From Mesorhizobium ventifaucium (GTDB taxonomy: Bacteria > Pseudomonadota > Alphaproteobacteria > Rhizobiales > Rhizobiaceae): a stretch of 64,000 nucleotides of DNA. A program made the position numbers and the translations under genes. Each line of letters starts with the position of its first letter. Position 1 is the stretch's first letter. Of this stretch, positions 8,983 to 18,181 are shown one piece after another. The DNA lies in NCBI RefSeq assembly GCF_935822925.1, contig NZ_CAKXZS010000030.1, positions 62,001-126,000 on the forward strand, in the 5' to 3' direction. The notes below the pieces were generated by a model. That model searched no databases and was not told where the DNA came from. It saw only the letters and a program-made list of their open reading frames with translations.

Positions 8983-9908
8983 TGAGCCTCGCGCAAACCA
9001 ATCTGAGCCTGAAGGTAACCGCGCCGGAAGCGCAGCGCGGCGCTTCCCTCTCCCGGCGAATATGGAAGGCGGCCCTGGCGTCGAACGAGTTCCGGGTCGG
9101 CCTCGTGATCTTCGCCATACTGGGTCTCGCGGCGCTGCTCTACCCGGCCTTGAGCGGGATCGACCCCACCAAGATGAACGTCGCCGGCCGTTTGCAGTCG
9201 CCGCCCTTCCTCGGCGACAAATGGAACTGGGCGGCACCGCTTGGCACCGATCAGATCGGTCGCGACATGCTCGTGCGCAGTCTGGTGGGCTTGCGCTATT
9301 CCCTGCTGATCGGCCTGTCCACCGTGGTGGTGATGCTGATCATCGGCTGCTCGCTCGGCATGCTCGCCGGCTACTATGGCGGCAGGATCGACATGGTGAT
9401 CATGCGGATCACCGACGCGCAGCTCTCCATACCGATGATCATCCTCGCAATCACCGTTCTGGGGGTATCGCGGCCGACGATCCCGGCGATCATCCTTGTG
9501 CTCGGTCTTTCGAGTTGGCCGGTCTATGCCCGCGTCACGCGCAGCGTCGTGATGACCGAACGCAAGAGCGAATATGTGCGCGCCGCCCAACTCAGCGGCG
9601 CTTCGGATTTTCGCATCATGGTCTGGCTGCTCGCGCCGCTGGTGCTGCCGCCGATCATCTTCGTGTCGGTGCTCGACGTAGCGCGCATGATGATCTTCGA
9701 GTCGATCCTCGGCTTCATCGGCCTCGGCGTGCAGCCTCCGACGCCGACCTTCGGCAACATCATCGCCGATGGCAGGAAGTACCTGCTCAATGCGTGGTGG
9801 ATCGCCACCATGCCCGGGGTGTTCCTGTGTCTTACCCTGACCAGCATCAATCTGATGGGCGCTTCGCTCGAACGGGCCCGCAACCGGATCTACGGAGGCG
9901 TGTCGTGA
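8982..9908 (+). CDS. ABC transporter permease, DppC/OppC type
   Basis: This 308-residue permease has the N-terminal cytoplasmic extension of the DppC family, then PLGTDQIGRDMLVRSLVGLR, which is diagnostic of this family. The coupling loop reads EYVRAAQLSGASDFRIM. It pairs with the preceding permease. ATG 8982 overlaps the previous stop (TGATG), so the upstream open frame from 8442 is ignored. Its own stop overlaps the GTG start of the ATPase gene, indicating coupled translation. Confidence 0.9.
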   Translation: MSLAQTNLSLKVTAPEAQRGASLSRRIWKAALASNEFRVGLVIFAILGLAALLYPALSGIDPTKMNVAGRLQSPPFLGDKWNWAAPLGTDQIGRDMLVRSLVGLRYSLLIGLSTVVVMLIIGCSLGMLAGYYGGRIDMVIMRITDAQLSIPMIILAITVLGVSRPTIPAIILVLGLSSWPVYARVTRSVVMTERKSEYVRAAQLSGASDFRIMVWLLAPLVLPPIIFVSVLDVARMMIFESILGFIGLGVQPPTPTFGNIIADGRKYLLNAWWIATMPGVFLCLTLTSINLMGASLERARNRIYGGVS

Positions 9909-11728
9909 ACAGCAGCCCGGTCCTGTCGGTTAAAAACCTCGGCGTGGAAGTGGGCACGGGCGCTGGCGCCCGGCCGGTGCTCTCCGATGTGAGTTTCGAT
10001 CTCGCCCCGCGTGAAATCGTCGGCATCATCGGGGCCAGCGGTTCGGGCAAGACCGTTCTGGCGCGAGCCCTGGTCAACTGGATCGACCCGCCGCTGCGCA
10101 TCTCGTCCGGCTCGGTCGAGTACAAGTCGCAGAACATCCTCGACCTGGCCGGCGGACGGATGCGCCTGCTGCGCAGGGAGATCGCCTATGTCGGCGCGAA
10201 CCCTATGGGAGCGCTGGATCCGACTTTGCCGGTCGGCCGCCAGATCGTCGAGAAGCTGAGCGCCGTAGTGCCCGGCATCGATCCCTCGGAAGCCCGCAAG
10301 CGGGTCATCGATCTTCTTGGAGCGGTCCGCATTCCCTCGCCACGACTACGTTTCGACGAGTACCCCTCGCAGTTCAGCGGCGGCATGATGCAGCGCGCGC
10401 TGATCGTCGACGCTTTGATCAGCAATCCAGCTTTTCTCGTTGCCGACAACGTCACCCAGCCGCTCGACGTGACAGTCGCAGCGCAGGTCCTGCGTCTGAT
10501 GCGCGAGTTGACGGAGCGTTTCGACACCGCGGTAGTGTTCGTTTCCTCTTCGCTGCCGACGGTCAAGGAGGCGGCCGACCAGGTCCTGGTGCTGTCCGAA
10601 GGCAGGATTGTCGAGCGCAACACCCCGCAGCGGCTCATCGACGCGCCGCAGCATCCCTATACGCTGCAGTTGATCAGCCAGATACCGAAAATCTGGACGA
10701 GCGAAGCGGTCGCGGTTCCACGTACACCGAACGCGGCCAGGCCAACGATCAGCATACGCGACGCAACCCGCACCTACCTAGTCCGCAAACGGGGAACGTT
10801 CGCGGCCCACAGCGAGGTTCGCGCCGTGCGCAATGTCACCTTCGACGTCATGCCGGGCGAGAATTTCGGCGTGGTCGGCGAGTCCGGCTGCGGCAAGTCC
10901 ACCCTGATGCGGCTTCTCAGCCGCCTGGAGTTTCCGGACAGCGGCAGCGTCATCTGCGATGGCCAGGATCTCTCGAAACTGAGGGGAAAGATGCTGCTGA
11001 AGTTCCGGCGCGATTTTCAGCTCGTGCTGCAGGATCCGTTCAACTCGCTGCCGCCGCGGACATCGATCGGCGCGATCCTGGAGGATCCGCTGCGTGTGCA
11101 CGGCATGCGCAATGCGAAAGAGATACGCGATCGTGTCCTGGCGGTCATGGCCGAGGTCGAGCTTCCCGCGAACCTCTACGATGAGTTGCCGCTTGGGCTC
11201 AGCGCCGGTCAACGCCAACGTGTCAACGTCGCCCGCGCCATGGTGCTCGAGCCGAAGGTGCTCATCATGGACGAGACGCTGTCGTCGCTTGACCAGACCG
11301 AGCAGTTCCGCCTGCTGGCGCTGTTCGAAAAACTGCAGGCCCAGCACGGCCTGACCTACGTCTTCATTTCGCATGACCTTGCAATGGTCCGCCGCGTCTG
11401 CAACCGGGTTGCCGTGATGTATCTCGGCGAGGTGGTCGAGATCGCCGACAATGAGCGTCTTTTCTTCGATCCCGGGCATCCGTACACGAAGGCGCTGTTG
11501 AGCGCGGTACCGACACTGGAGGAGCGCCGCTACAAGCCGGAGGACTGCCTGCTCGAAGGCGAGCCGCCGAGCCCGATCGACCTGCCGCCGGGTTGCAGTT
11601 TCGCCAGCCGCTGTCCGCATGCCTTCGACAGGTGCCATGCCGAGAGCCCGACGCTGACGGTGCGAAATCACGGCGAGTCGGCGGCCTGCTTCCTGGTTGA
11701 AAGACAGGGGGCCCGCGCCGCCGCATGA
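9905..11728 (+). CDS. Fused DppD-DppF-type ABC ATPase with a degenerate first nucleotide-binding domain
   Basis: This 607-residue protein has two ABC domains. Domain 1 (about 5-260) keeps Walker A GASGSGKT (43-50) and signature SGGMMQR. However, the Q-loop FQD is GAN (Ala 98), the catalytic Glu after Walker B is Asn 182 (ADNVTQPLD), and the H-loop His is Ser 215 (FVSSSLP). Domain 2 (about 280-600) is canonical: GESGCGKS, VLQDPF, LSAGQRQR, IMDETLSSLD, ISHDLAM. It ends with the Cys-rich oligopeptide-type tail (CSFASRCPHAFDRC). The transporter should therefore have one working ATPase site, as in asymmetric ABC proteins. GTG 9905 has GGAGG upstream. Confidence 0.88.
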   Translation: MNSSPVLSVKNLGVEVGTGAGARPVLSDVSFDLAPREIVGIIGASGSGKTVLARALVNWIDPPLRISSGSVEYKSQNILDLAGGRMRLLRREIAYVGANPMGALDPTLPVGRQIVEKLSAVVPGIDPSEARKRVIDLLGAVRIPSPRLRFDEYPSQFSGGMMQRALIVDALISNPAFLVADNVTQPLDVTVAAQVLRLMRELTERFDTAVVFVSSSLPTVKEAADQVLVLSEGRIVERNTPQRLIDAPQHPYTLQLISQIPKIWTSEAVAVPRTPNAARPTISIRDATRTYLVRKRGTFAAHSEVRAVRNVTFDVMPGENFGVVGESGCGKSTLMRLLSRLEFPDSGSVICDGQDLSKLRGKMLLKFRRDFQLVLQDPFNSLPPRTSIGAILEDPLRVHGMRNAKEIRDRVLAVMAEVELPANLYDELPLGLSAGQRQRVNVARAMVLEPKVLIMDETLSSLDQTEQFRLLALFEKLQAQHGLTYVFISHDLAMVRRVCNRVAVMYLGEVVEIADNERLFFDPGHPYTKALLSAVPTLEERRYKPEDCLLEGEPPSPIDLPPGCSFASRCPHAFDRCHAESPTLTVRNHGESAACFLVERQGARAAA

Positions 11729-11773
11729 TGGACAAAAGACGGGGAGGAACATACCGATGGAAGCGAGATTTGC

Positions 11774-12535
11774 ATGAGCGATCCTGAAGATCGCTTGCAA
11801 TATGCACTTGCCGAACTCGAGACGCACGGGCGCGTGTCGGTGCAGGCACTCGCCGAGCATTTCCATGTCAGCCGGGAAACGGTGCGTCGCGACCTGAAGC
11901 AGCTGGAACTCGAGGGGCACCTGCGGTGCATCTATGGCGGTGGCGTCAAGCCGCGCCCGGACGCCGATGAGCCCATCGCCGACCGGATGCGGCTGAACGC
12001 GCGCGAAAAGGCCCGCATCGCCGAATGCGCGGCGACCCTGCTCAGAGACCATATCAAGATCTTCGTCGACACCGGCACGACGACGCTGGCGTTCGCCAAG
12101 CATCTGAGGAACTGGCCTGATATCACCGTCTACACCAACTCGCTCGACATCGTCGCGCTGCTCGCCGATGCCGGACATCCCAATCTCGTGGCGGTCGGCG
12201 GCGACGTCAGGGCGAGCTACCGCGCCTTCATGGGTCAGGATCCGGTCGATCTCGTCACGCGGCACCTGTTCGACATCGCCTTCGTCAGCATTGCAACCGT
12301 CGACAGCAGGTTCGGCTTCATGGACCTCGGACAGGACGAGGCGAACATTCGCCGCGCGCTGCGAAAGCACTCCAAGCAGTGCGTGATGCTGGCGGACAGC
12401 AGCAAGTTCGGCCGGCAGGGCTCCATCTGCACATACGAATTCCGGGACGTCGACATCCTGATCACCGACGCTCCGCTCAAGGCGGACTTCGCCGCTCAAA
12501 TGGATCAGGCGCAGGTAAAGGTGCTCTATGCTTGA
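11774..12535 (+). CDS. DeoR-family transcriptional regulator
   Basis: This 253-residue regulator has an N-terminal DeoR helix-turn-helix (VSVQALAEHFHVSRETVRRDLKQLE, about 17-41) and a C-terminal sugar-phosphate-sensing domain (IFVDTGTTTLAFAKHL near 95). DeoR proteins usually repress carbohydrate or phospho-metabolite operons and sense a phosphorylated intermediate. That fits the two kinases encoded downstream. It lies inside the operon it probably controls, and its last 8 bases overlap the amidohydrolase start. Confidence 0.9.
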   Translation: MSDPEDRLQYALAELETHGRVSVQALAEHFHVSRETVRRDLKQLELEGHLRCIYGGGVKPRPDADEPIADRMRLNAREKARIAECAATLLRDHIKIFVDTGTTTLAFAKHLRNWPDITVYTNSLDIVALLADAGHPNLVAVGGDVRASYRAFMGQDPVDLVTRHLFDIAFVSIATVDSRFGFMDLGQDEANIRRALRKHSKQCVMLADSSKFGRQGSICTYEFRDVDILITDAPLKADFAAQMDQAQVKVLYA

Positions 12536-13808
12536 AATTCGCAAGGACCCGTCGGCCTTCCCCGGCATCGACGCCGAAGCCCTCCATCGGATGATGGATG
12601 AGGTTTCCGCCTTCGGCGGTGGTCCGGACGGCTCGATGATGCGACTGACGCTGTCCCGCGAGGATGGACTGGCACGCGACTGGCTGGCTGCATGGTTCGC
12701 GCAGGAAGGCCTGCGCCTTGAGGTCGACGCGATCGGCAACATGTACGGATTTCTCGACTGGGCGGGCAGGGATGCGCCATGCATCATGTGCGGTTCGCAT
12801 CTCGACAGTCAGCCGAATGGTGGCCGTTTCGACGGCGCCTATGGGGTGATTGCCGCCTGCAGCGCGATAGAGTCGATCCGGCGCCGGGTGGCCGAAGCCG
12901 GCATCACGCCGAAATGCAACTTCGTCATCGTCAACTGGACCAACGAGGAAGGTGCGCGATTCCAGCCCAGCCTGCTTGGCAGCAGCGTCAATTCCGGTGA
13001 GATCGACCTCAATTTCGCGCTGGCGCGCCGGGACGGTTCTGGCGTTTCGGTGGCCGAGGCGCTGTCGGAGATCGGCTATGCCGGCAAGGCCGCTCGCGTG
13101 GTGCCGGACGCCCTCATCGAGATCCACATCGAAGGTTCAGCCCATCTCGAGAAGGCCGGCCTGCGGATCGGCGCATTTACCCGTTTCTGGGGCGCCGTCA
13201 AATATCGCCTCGCTTATCTCGGCCGGCAGGCCCACACCGGCCCCACACCGATGGCCGAGCGGCAGGATGCGCTGCTCGCTGCCGCCTATCTGATCGCCGA
13301 GCTCAGGGACATGGCCGACAAGGCCGGTCCGGATCTGCACACCTCGGCGGCGCGGCTGGAAGTCCATCCCAATTCGCCGAACGTGGTGCCGGCAGAGGCG
13401 GTGATGTTCATCGAACTGCGGTCGGGAAGCGCCGAGCTTCTGGCGTGGGCCGAAGCGGAGCTCAAGCAGAAGATCGCAGCCTGCGCCGCGCGCGCCAACA
13501 CGTCTTTCGAAGTCCGATCCATAGACCGGAGGCGAGCAGGAGAATTCGACGCCGGGCTGATCGATCTGGCGGAACAGACCGCCAAATCGCTCGGGCAGAC
13601 GGTGCTGCGGCTCGACACGATCGGTGGGCACGACGCCGTCAGCATGTCGGCGGTGACGCCGGCGATCGTCATCGGGGTACCGAGCGTCGGCGGTGTCATC
13701 CACCATCCGACGGAGTTTACCACGCCCGAGGACCGGCTCCTGGGGACGGAACTGCTCGCCGGGATGCTGTGGCGGTTCTGCCTTGACGGCAACATCCTGA
13801 AGAACTGA
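12528..13808 (+). CDS. M20-family amidohydrolase (N-carbamoyl-amino-acid hydrolase / allantoate amidohydrolase type)
   Basis: This 426-residue enzyme belongs to the HyuC/AllC/beta-ureidopropionase group. Metal-binding motifs are GSHLDSQPNGGRFDGAYGV (about 85-103), NEEGARF (about 140) and the C-terminal GGVIHHPTEFTTPED. The GRQAHTGPTPMAERQDA segment is the dimerisation/lid region. Members hydrolyse N-carbamoyl or related amide bonds using two divalent metals. The start ATG 12528 overlaps the DeoR stop. With an importer before it and two kinases after it, it may release an amino compound that is then phosphorylated. The substrate is not predictable. Confidence 0.88.
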   Translation: MLEIRKDPSAFPGIDAEALHRMMDEVSAFGGGPDGSMMRLTLSREDGLARDWLAAWFAQEGLRLEVDAIGNMYGFLDWAGRDAPCIMCGSHLDSQPNGGRFDGAYGVIAACSAIESIRRRVAEAGITPKCNFVIVNWTNEEGARFQPSLLGSSVNSGEIDLNFALARRDGSGVSVAEALSEIGYAGKAARVVPDALIEIHIEGSAHLEKAGLRIGAFTRFWGAVKYRLAYLGRQAHTGPTPMAERQDALLAAAYLIAELRDMADKAGPDLHTSAARLEVHPNSPNVVPAEAVMFIELRSGSAELLAWAEAELKQKIAACAARANTSFEVRSIDRRRAGEFDAGLIDLAEQTAKSLGQTVLRLDTIGGHDAVSMSAVTPAIVIGVPSVGGVIHHPTEFTTPEDRLLGTELLAGMLWRFCLDGNILKN

Positions 13809-13818
13809 AGGACAGACG

Positions 13819-14784
13819 ATGAAGACGCTCGGCGAAGCCTCGACCCCCGCGGAAGTTCGTGCCGAGGCGGCTCTCACTGCTGTTGCGGCCTGGACGGGAA
13901 AACAGATTGGTTTTACCTCAGCTCCTCCGGGTATCGCATCGCCCTCGCATCGCGGCGTTGACAGCGAAGCATGGCTGGTGGCGGTCGACCAGCCGTCTCC
14001 GGCCTATTTCCTGAAGATCGTGAACTCGGACCAGAAGGCGTTCGTCGACCTGGAGGCCGTGTTTGAAGCCGCCTCCATCGCGGCCGGACTGGGCTGCACG
14101 CCAAGTCCGCGGCACCTTGCGCGAGACGCCGACGCGATCGTCTTCGATCTCCTGCCCCCCGGTTGGAGAACAGCGCGCATGGACGATCTTCGGCGGGCGG
14201 ACGTGATGGAACAGGTCATCGCGCTTAAAAAGGCGATCCACGGGGCGCGGCCATTCACCTTGTCCCGGACGGTGTTCGATAGGATCCGGGTGCTGGACAA
14301 CGCCTGCAAAGCCGCTGGCGCCGACCGCCCGGACGATCTTTGGTGGATGCTCGACGGCGTCGGCGAGATCGAGCGCGCAATCACGGCTGCGGGTTACGAT
14401 GTCCGGCCCAGCCACGCCGACGGCCTCGCCTCCAACGTCATGATAAGCCAGGACGGGGCGGTTCAGCTCGTCGACTTCGACGAAGCCCGCAATGTCGACC
14501 CTCTCTACGACATCGGCATTCTTCTCAACGAGACCTTTCCGTTCGAAGAAGAGATGCGGCCGGCGCTTGAGGTGTTCGAGGGCTCCTTCCGTCAGGCTTC
14601 CCTCGACCGCTGCCGTGCGTATGCGGCGGCCGACGATCTGGTGTGGGGGCTCTGGGGGATGCTTATGAACTCGATATCGCCGCGCGGCGATATCGAGTTT
14701 CTGAAATACGCGCAGTGGCGCCTGCTGCGCTGCCGGATGTCCCTTCGCCAACCGGACTTCGAACTGAAGTTGAGACGGCTTTGA
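13819..14784 (+). CDS. Aminoglycoside/choline-kinase-fold phosphotransferase (first of two)
   Basis: This 321-residue small-molecule kinase has the APH fold. The catalytic loop is HADGLASN (His 199, Asp 201, Asn 206) and the metal-binding motif is DFD (219-221), in LVDFDEARNVDPLYDIG. The N-lobe lysine is probably in YFLKIVN. The family includes choline, ethanolamine, homoserine, hydroxylysine and methylthioribose kinases. The sequence differs strongly from the following kinase, so this is not a recent duplication. A clear inverted repeat sits in its coding region at 14671-14696 (ATATCGCCGCGCGGCGATAT core). Confidence 0.8.
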   Translation: MKTLGEASTPAEVRAEAALTAVAAWTGKQIGFTSAPPGIASPSHRGVDSEAWLVAVDQPSPAYFLKIVNSDQKAFVDLEAVFEAASIAAGLGCTPSPRHLARDADAIVFDLLPPGWRTARMDDLRRADVMEQVIALKKAIHGARPFTLSRTVFDRIRVLDNACKAAGADRPDDLWWMLDGVGEIERAITAAGYDVRPSHADGLASNVMISQDGAVQLVDFDEARNVDPLYDIGILLNETFPFEEEMRPALEVFEGSFRQASLDRCRAYAAADDLVWGLWGMLMNSISPRGDIEFLKYAQWRLLRCRMSLRQPDFELKLRRL

Positions 14785-14805
14785 GCGACTGCGAGGAGGC
14801 CCTAC

Positions 14806-15747
14806 ATGGTTGAGAAGCGGCCGGGCGAGGCGGTGAGCGAAGCCGAGCGGGAGATCGAGGCCGTCATCTGTGCCGTCGAACCATGGGCCGGCCGCGAACT
14901 CCGCTACGGGCCGGTGCATGGCGGCATCAGCAATTCCAACTGGCGCGTTCGCATCGCGGGACAGTCAGGGAGCTATTTCGTGAAGGTTCCGGGCCGCGGC
15001 ACCGAGATGTTCATCGACCGAAAGGCGGCGGCGGAGGCGAGCCGGCGTGCGCACTCGCTCGGTATCGGGCCCGCGGTCTATGGCTATCTGGACGAACGCG
15101 GTGTCGAGATTGCCGATTTCATGGAGGGGCGGCGCTCCTGTACCAACCGCGATTTCCTCGACCCGGATGTACGGCGCTCGGTTCTGGGTCTCTACCGGCG
15201 CTTCAACGATTCGGGCCTGCTGTCGCTGACCAAGACCGTCTTCGACATGATCGACGAGCATGTCGATCAGGTGCGCGAGCTCGGAGGTGCGCTGCCCGCG
15301 GATTTTGCCTGGCTGCATCGCCAGTACGTTCTGGCGCGGGCGGCTCTCGAGGCTTCGGGCATCGACCTGGTTCCATGCTTCAACGACCCGATGCCCGGAA
15401 ACTTCATGATCGCGCCCGACCGGTCGATGATGCTGATCGACTATGAGTATGCGGCAAACAACGACCGCTGTTACGAACTCGGCATCTGGTGCGGAGAAAT
15501 GTTCTTCTCCGATGCGGTCGAGGCCGAGGTCATCGAGGAATATTTTGGCAGGTTCGATCCACGGTTGAAGGCCCGCCTGGTCGTGCACAAGGTGCTCGCC
15601 GATGTGAAGTGGGGAACCTGGGCGATGGTGCAGAACGTCGTATCGGCGCTCGATTTCGATTTCTACAAATACGGGGCGTGGAAATATATGCGCGCACGCT
15701 CGGTGATGCAGACCCCGCAATGGGTCGAGTATCTCAGGGCGGTCTGA
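14806..15747 (+). CDS. Choline/ethanolamine-kinase-like phosphotransferase (second of two)
   Basis: This 313-residue protein shows the choline kinase pattern: GGISNSNWRV near 39-48 for nucleotide binding, a catalytic loop FNDPMPGN (Asn 193, Asp 194, Asn 199), and IDYEYA (211-216) followed by NNDRCYELGIWCGEMFF. This is closer to true choline/ethanolamine kinases than the preceding gene. A GAGGAGG site precedes ATG 14806. It is the last gene of the operon starting at 6293. It probably phosphorylates an amino alcohol released by the transporter/amidohydrolase system, which is inference. Confidence 0.82.
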   Translation: MVEKRPGEAVSEAEREIEAVICAVEPWAGRELRYGPVHGGISNSNWRVRIAGQSGSYFVKVPGRGTEMFIDRKAAAEASRRAHSLGIGPAVYGYLDERGVEIADFMEGRRSCTNRDFLDPDVRRSVLGLYRRFNDSGLLSLTKTVFDMIDEHVDQVRELGGALPADFAWLHRQYVLARAALEASGIDLVPCFNDPMPGNFMIAPDRSMMLIDYEYAANNDRCYELGIWCGEMFFSDAVEAEVIEEYFGRFDPRLKARLVVHKVLADVKWGTWAMVQNVVSALDFDFYKYGAWKYMRARSVMQTPQWVEYLRAV

Positions 15748-15839
15748 CTGGTGTCACGGGGCGGAGCAATTCCCGGTTGGATGCAGACGGCATTGCGGTT
15801 AAGCCGCTGTGGTGATGGCCGGCATGTCTGCTGGGAGGG

Positions 15840-16664
15840 TTAGCGGCTGTCGTTAGCAATCAGTTTCGTCAGGCAATCACCCGCCTGGCTCTCAGGCACG
15901 CCGAGATCTCTTACACTGTCCATGTGGTTGCGGTTCGTCAGAACAAGCGACGTTGCCGGTGAACCCTGCTGCAGCAGGTGCTCTTTGAATCGATCTGCTT
16001 GCTGATGGAAAGGCGGCGTCTCATTGGCGCCGACCAGAACCGTCCCCCTGGTTTGAGGATCATGCCGATGGGCAAGAGGTGTAAACATTGCGACTTCCTC
16101 ATCGGTGATTCCAATCTCGGCGCCGAGAAAGGAGTTCTGGAGCGGTTTCAAATCGTAGAGCCCGCCGAGCAGAAGTGCTGCCCGCACATTCGAGGGGGTA
16201 TGCTCGCTGTTGAACAGAAACGTTGAAAGATGTGCTCCGGCCGAGTGACCGCTAACAGTCAGGTTTGCGGGGTCTCCGCCCCAGTCATGAATATTGTCCA
16301 GAACCCACTGCTTGGCGCGGCGCACCTGGTCGACGATCGTAGCCATTCTGACCTTGGGCATCAGAGCATAGTCGACGATGACGGCAATCGCACCGGCCTG
16401 GGTGATCGTCGTCGCGACGTATGAGTAGTCGCGCTTGGAGAACATTCTCCAGTAGCCGCCATGGATAAACATGTGCACCGGCAGGCCGCTTCTTTTGCCC
16501 GAGGGAAAGAACAGGTCGATGGTTTCGGTCTGATCCGGCCCATAGGCAACGTCGGCAGTCATTGGAATGGTTGCGCGAACGGCCTCGCTGCGGTGAACGA
16601 TGTCCTGCACGATTTTGTCAAAATCCGCGACGTGGTCGCGGATGCGAAACGGATCGCTTTGCAC
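15840..16664 (-). CDS. Alpha/beta hydrolase, esterase/formamidase-like
   Basis: This 274-residue serine hydrolase has oxyanion motif HGGYW, nucleophile elbow GHSAG and a C-terminal catalytic His region (LTNRNHMD). The HGGYW-type oxyanion hole is shared with kynurenine formamidases and related carboxylesterases. GTG 16664 is chosen because GGAGGAAGA lies just before it, directly after the aldehyde dehydrogenase stop; the open frame upstream is a shadow. It is the third gene of a leftward operon. In that setting it may open an ester or lactone to give a hydroxy acid for the two dehydrogenases. Confidence 0.83.
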   Translation of the reverse strand: MQSDPFRIRDHVADFDKIVQDIVHRSEAVRATIPMTADVAYGPDQTETIDLFFPSGKRSGLPVHMFIHGGYWRMFSKRDYSYVATTITQAGAIAVIVDYALMPKVRMATIVDQVRRAKQWVLDNIHDWGGDPANLTVSGHSAGAHLSTFLFNSEHTPSNVRAALLLGGLYDLKPLQNSFLGAEIGITDEEVAMFTPLAHRHDPQTRGTVLVGANETPPFHQQADRFKEHLLQQGSPATSLVLTNRNHMDSVRDLGVPESQAGDCLTKLIANDSR

Positions 16665-16675
16665 TCTTCCTCCGC

Positions 16676-18163
16676 TCAGATGCTGATGGCGAGGTATTTC
16701 GCCTCCATGAACTCGGCAATGCCGTGATGCTGGCCGCCCTCGCGGCCGAGGCCGCTCTGCTTGACCCCGCCGAAGGGTGCTGCCGGATCGGACATCAAGC
16801 CGCGGTTGAGAGCGATCATCCCGGCTTCGATCCTGGATGCCAGCCGCATTCCACGCGCAAGATCGCGCGTGTAGATGTAGGCGGCAAGACCGTATTCGGT
16901 GTCGTTGGCGCGCGCGATGATTTCGGCTTCCGTTTCGAATCTCGAGATCGGCGCCACCGGCCCAAAAATTTCCTCGTGCGCCATCTCCGCCTCGGCCGGG
17001 ACGTCGCAGAGCACGGTCGGCGGATAGTAGTATCCGGTTCCCGAGCCTGCCTTGCCTCCGCACAGCACCCGCGCGCCACGGGCGACAGCATCGTTGACCA
17101 GACGGTCGATCTTGTCCACGGCCTTCCTGGTGATCATCGGCCCGCACTCCGTGGCCGCGTCCGTGCCAGCGCCGATCTTGAGTGCCGACATCCGCCTGGC
17201 GAGGCTTTCGCCAAACGCATCGTAAACGCCAGACTGGACATAGATGCGGTTTGCAGCCGTGCAGGCCTCGCCGGCGTTGCGCATCTTCGCCACCATCGCG
17301 CCATCGACCGCCGCGTCGAGGTCAGCGTCATCGAACACAAGGAATGGCGCGTTGCCGCCAAGTTCCATCGAACACGAAACCACGTGCTTTGGGGCCTCGG
17401 CCAGCAGAACCCGCCCGACACAAGTCGAGCCGGTAAAGGAGAGTTTGCGCACCCGCGGATCGGCCAGCATCGCGGCCGTCACCGGGCCGGGATTGGAGGT
17501 TGTCAGAACGTTCACCACACCTGGCGGAACGCCTGCTTCCTGGTAGAGCGCGGCAAGCGCGTAGGCGGTGAGCGGGGTCTCGCTGGCCGGCTTCAAGATT
17601 ACCGTGCACCCGGCAGCCAAAGCGGGCGCGATCTTGCGCGTCGCCATGGCGGCAGGGAAGTTCCAGGGCGTGACAAGGACGCAGATGCCGATCGGCTCGT
17701 AGTCGACCACGATCCGGTTGGTGCCGGAAGGCGCCATCCCGAATTCACCGGTGATGCGAACGGCTTCCTCGGCATTCCAGCGAAAGAATTCCGCAGCATA
17801 GGCGATCTCGCCACGCGCGTCCGGCAGTGCCTTGCCGTTTTCCAGCGAGATCAGGGTTGCCAGCGTCTCGGAACGCTGCGTCATCAGCTCGAAGCAATTT
17901 CTGAGGATTTCGGAACGCTTGCGCGGCGCCGTTGTGCGCCAGCCATCGGCGGCCCTGGCCGCAGCCTCGACGGCGGCCGCAGCATCTTCGATCGTCGCAT
18001 CGGGAACGGCGGCGATCACCGCTTCCGTGGAAGGGTCCACGACCTGGATTTCCGTGCCGTCGGCGGATTGCCGCCATTGGCCGCCGATATACAAGCCGTG
18101 GGAGAATCTATGGAAGTCGGCAGTGTCCTGATCGTCCGCCACCACCTGATGCGATATGTTCAT
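16676..18163 (-). CDS. NAD(P)-dependent aldehyde dehydrogenase, succinate-semialdehyde dehydrogenase-like
   Basis: This 495-residue ALDH shows VTPWNFPAAM, the cofactor motif FTGSTCVGR, the general base in ELGGNAPF and the nucleophile Cys in NAGEACTAANR. The ISLENGKALPDARGEI segment is typical of GabD-like enzymes. It lies between an iron alcohol dehydrogenase gene (upstream) and a hydrolase gene (12 bp downstream). The set would oxidise an omega-hydroxy acid via its semialdehyde. The substrate assignment is by class only. Confidence 0.88.
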   Translation of the reverse strand: MNISHQVVADDQDTADFHRFSHGLYIGGQWRQSADGTEIQVVDPSTEAVIAAVPDATIEDAAAAVEAAARAADGWRTTAPRKRSEILRNCFELMTQRSETLATLISLENGKALPDARGEIAYAAEFFRWNAEEAVRITGEFGMAPSGTNRIVVDYEPIGICVLVTPWNFPAAMATRKIAPALAAGCTVILKPASETPLTAYALAALYQEAGVPPGVVNVLTTSNPGPVTAAMLADPRVRKLSFTGSTCVGRVLLAEAPKHVVSCSMELGGNAPFLVFDDADLDAAVDGAMVAKMRNAGEACTAANRIYVQSGVYDAFGESLARRMSALKIGAGTDAATECGPMITRKAVDKIDRLVNDAVARGARVLCGGKAGSGTGYYYPPTVLCDVPAEAEMAHEEIFGPVAPISRFETEAEIIARANDTEYGLAAYIYTRDLARGMRLASRIEAGMIALNRGLMSDPAAPFGGVKQSGLGREGGQHHGIAEFMEAKYLAISI

Positions 18164-18181
18164 GGCGTGCTCCTCGATTGC

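Noticed and set aside
10778..12787. Minus-strand frame of 669 codons across the ABC ATPase and DeoR genes
   Set aside because: Shadow frame; both opposite genes have intact catalytic or DNA-binding motifs and start signals.
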